A model generated the notes under the pieces. The model saw nothing but the letters and a program-made list of their open reading frames with translations, made no database searches and was not told where the DNA came from. Below are positions 61,356 through 64,000 of a DNA stretch of 64,000 bases, piece after piece; within the stretch, counting starts at the first letter, position 1; every line of letters begins with the position of its first letter. This DNA is from Brasenia schreberi (Eukaryota; Streptophyta; Magnoliopsida; Nymphaeales; Cabombaceae). The stretch is from assembly GCA_036023115.1 (NCBI GenBank), contig JAYKKT010000090.1, positions 33,154,001 through 33,218,000 on the forward strand, given 5' to 3'. The position numbers and the translations under genes are program-made.

Positions 61356-64000
61356 TCATGAGTCAATTCTCCAAATGCCTCTGGATGAGGGCGTTCTCAT
61401 CTTTATCAACTTTGACCTGCGGCCATGGCGGCCATGGCGTCCACTGGCTCCCTCTGGGTTGCCCGTTATTTGTATATCGACTTTCACCAAATGGTGATCT
61501 GAGGTGCTTTTGGAGGAGACTACTGTATATGATCTGGGGATGAATTTGTAAGGAGAATCTGGGGAAGCCAGGATGTAATCAACCCGTGTTCCATATTTAC
61601 ATGTTCCTTGCACATCTAAAATTGGATGTTACCATCCGAATTTTCAGGTAAAAGTGCATCAGCGTATTCATGGTGATTTTAAGCATAGAGTATAGAAATT
61701 GAACATGGAAAGAGTGCTTTAAACAAGGAAAAACTTAGTTTACCTTGTCCTTTTGCAAGGACTACAACAGATTCACACTCCCCTGCAAAATTTTTAGCAT
61801 CAACGTACTTTTTCTCCTTTAGGAATTTCATCACCTCTGCCTTTGGAGTTGGTTTTCCAATCTCCTCATAATACTGCAGTCAACAAATGTTTTTTAGTAT
61901 TGAGGTTTAGGCTTGCAGCATTGTTACTAGGTTTTCAATTTGATGACTAGACCTTTTCATTTCTCACCTTAACCATGTCTGTCCATCTTTCTTCAGAGTA
62001 GTCTGTTTCGTCAAGGGCATTCAGGCATCCTGTTAGTATATGCGGTGCATCATCAGTGTCCACTATAGCTTTTATTTGATTCATCCTCCAATTCTCTTTT
62101 AAATGATCAAGATGTGTACAATGGAAATTAATTTCACCTACTGTGGGTATGTCAACTACAACCTTCAAAATGTTCCTGCATTGCGTCATGAATAACACAT
62201 CAGCTGTGGGTTTGTTATAAAAAAAAGAAAGAATCAGTTATGGGGTTACAAAGAATTTCCTTTTGTAACACCGACTGCAAATGAATCAGGGAGTGTGCAT
62301 ATGCTACAGTGATACTAGATACTGATCTAGACCTTATCTAGTTATTTGTTGCTTATGAAACTATGTTTCTATTGTTTAGGATCATAGTTTTAAACTTTTG
62401 CTTGGATTGTTTGGTGCAATTATATCAGCAGTACGTTTTATAGCAGAAATTTAATTCTACAATGTTTTTGCTTAGAAACTTGCTCATTGTGTTATACAAT
62501 ATGCTCAAAAAAATTCCGTAGAATTATTTAGCAACCATTACAAGATTCTGCCTTTGCTTCATGACGTGATTGAGCATTGAATAGCTAATGGTTTAGGAGC
62601 ATATGTAGTAGGCATGAAAAGATGCAACTTCTGCTTACCAAATATGCTACAACATAGGTATCGATTCAGGACATCAAAGGAAGTTCCTCCCTTAGGTGCC
62701 TCAGAGATTTTGGTGATTCAGGGCAAATGGTGGTGATATACTGCTGATTACTAACACCTAGTAATGAGGGATGTTATGGCATATCAAGGGGTATGACATT
62801 TCCAGCATTGATGCACATGCCATCTGAACTCCAAAGTTAAGTATATGCTTGAGTGAGAATAGTACTAGGATCGGTGACCTCTTAGAAAGTCTTCATGTTA
62901 GCACACCTCTAGCTGACACCAGTTAGTGTGGGAAAGGCTTAGGCAAGGTAAGGATTCTCAAATGGAAATTGTCTGGTGACAATCTTTTCTGTAACCGTCT
63001 AATTGAGACAGCATATGATGACTTCCATTTCGCAGTTTGTATCAAATTTGTTCCAACTATCGCTATCAATATATCCAGTACCAGGGATCTCTGCTTCTGC
63101 CTGCAATCTTCCTGCTTTGTACCACTCTGATCTTTATAGTCATCATTACTCGTCAAGACAATATAGCGAACATTGATATGGAGATGGTAATCATGGTATC
63201 AGTTTCCTTTGGTTTGTGTTGCCCCTCAGATAATTGAGAATTTTTTCAATGCTAAATGTATCATTGTTGTTAAAAATTCAACCATCTATTGGATGAGACA
63301 ACTAGCACCATAGAAACATCAGATATCGAGACTCATTGATATAATCCTTGGCACACAAGTGGTGAAAAACTGGACAAGAATTAGGCAATATACAAAATGC
63401 GTGTATCTTGATTCCTGACTACGTATCAGCAATTAATAGATATATCAAACTAGAATGTTCTAAAAAGTTTGCAAGACTATAGAAAGCATACCTGAAATCA
63501 GAATCATTGAAGATTTTTTGAATGTTCCATCTCTTTATGGGCCATTTTGAAAGAACAGCATTCCCATACTCAGGTGCCCAGCTTTCTGCAAACACATACT
63601 TCATTCCTAAAGCTTCTGCTAAATCAGACAAAGGCTTCATCCCTTTCTCTTCCTGTGCCTTGACATCTTGGAGAGCTAAAAGATCAGCATTCACCTCCTT
63701 CAGGATTTCAAAAATCGACCTGTTTGTTTTGAAGTTCTCTTTATTGCTAGGGCTTGACCTGTGAGAAGGAAAGCTATAACTTGATAACAGTGGAGCCTTT
63801 CCATTTCTATGTCCACCATGATCCATGCTGATCGTGCGTGCCAATTTCTCTTGGCTGTCAAAATTGCTCATTTGCCTGTTCCTCTCCATTGATATTTCAT
63901 TGTCAGGAAGATTGATCGACACCCTTGGTTTTGTCTTCTTTACTTTTTGCTGTTTCACACGGCTGTCTGAAGGGTTCTTTATAGAATTGATGTTCAAACT
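61356..64000 (-). CDS. Endonuclease/exonuclease/phosphatase (DNase I-like) family protein, partial
   Basis: Four minus-strand exons, 64000-63492, 62175-61968, 61873-61744 and 61615-61356, join in phase with GT-AG sites. They encode the C-terminal domain of a plant DNase I-like superfamily protein: ADLLALQDVKAQEEKGM (metal-site region), YVFAESWAPEYGNAVLSKWP, NFHCTHLDHLKENWRMNQIK, ILTGCLNALDETDYSEERW, GTCKYGTRVDYILASPDSP and the SDH motif in STSDHHLVKVDI, ending RGIWRIDS. The usual GDxN is GCLN here, and relatives that I recall have GGLN, so this subfamily may not be a standard metal-dependent nuclease. The start lies beyond the window; an in-frame Met at 63997 need not be the true start. Intron 1 shown here holds a 5S-like LTR. 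Confidence 0.88.
62772..63202 (+). mobile_element. Candidate Cassandra-type solo LTR
   Basis: A segment begins TGTTATGGC (62772), contains a 5S-rRNA-like core and ends GTAATCA (63193), directly followed by TGGTATCAG, the tRNA-Met primer site used by Cassandra TRIM elements. Cassandra LTRs are known for carrying 5S sequence. Only one LTR is visible and no internal region follows, so it is a solo or truncated copy, in an intron and antisense to the host gene. Confidence 0.5.
62788..62909 (+). pseudogene. 5S rRNA-like sequence, degenerate
   Basis: The plus strand follows plant 5S rRNA for its whole ~120 nt. Landmarks are CCAGCATTGATGCAC, CATCTGAACTCCAAAGTTAAG (A-box region), GAGAATAGTACTAGGATCGG, GTGACCTC and AGTCTTCATGTT, ending CACACCTCT. 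Many substitutions mean it is not a functional 5S gene, but the internal control region (TTAAG ... GGATNGGTGACCTC) is still recognisable. Confidence 0.8.

Overview
This window is nuclear DNA of a flowering plant. The evidence is genes with many short spliceosomal introns, plant-specific protein families (DMP/DUF679, a RABC1-type Rab GTPase, a plant secondary-metabolism UGT, a class VI receptor-like cytoplasmic kinase), Copia and RTE-type retrotransposons, tRNA-derived SINEs and long AT/AG/AC microsatellites. Exons are only moderately GC-rich and intergenic DNA is AT-rich, so it does not look like a grass, but the sequence does not fix the lineage. No viral, plasmid, organellar or CRISPR content was seen.

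Layout. 1-1.9 kb: a minus-strand mosaic of decayed fragments from three unrelated host genes (M1 aminopeptidase, O-fucosyltransferase, METTL-type tRNA methyltransferase) beside a retrotransposon-like primer-binding site. 2.9-5.7 kb: a receptor-like cytoplasmic kinase with seven recognisable exons, one tandemly duplicated, plus two single-base frameshifts. 7-15 kb: gene-poor DNA with microsatellites, SINEs, RTE-LINE 3' ends and a small foldback element. 15.2-16.8 kb: five exons of a gamma-COP pseudogene abutting a 3'-deleted RTE LINE (to about 19 kb). 20.8-27.1 kb: a complete but dead Copia element with both LTRs and a perfect 5-bp target duplication. 27.7-28.6 kb: a second Copia remnant. 29.1-30.7 kb: an intact two-exon UDP-glycosyltransferase. 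31-35 kb: microsatellites and a SINE. 35.4-35.9 kb: an intact single-exon PNRC-motif protein that looks like a decapping activator. 41.8-42.4 kb: an intact single-exon DMP gene. 44.5-48.6 kb: an intact six-exon RABC1 gene, probably with a 5' leader exon near 51.6-51.8 kb. 52.7-55.6 kb: an almost full-length RTE LINE. 61.4-64.0 kb: the 3' part of an endonuclease/exonuclease/phosphatase-family gene that runs off the right edge and has a 5S-rRNA-like, Cassandra-type LTR in an intron.

The five genes that look functional (UGT, PNRC-like, DMP, RABC1, EEP-family) do not form a pathway or cluster. They are independent housekeeping or metabolic genes separated by repeats. All splice sites and exon boundaries given here were read by eye from the sequence and from remembered family conservation. 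No alignment was run.
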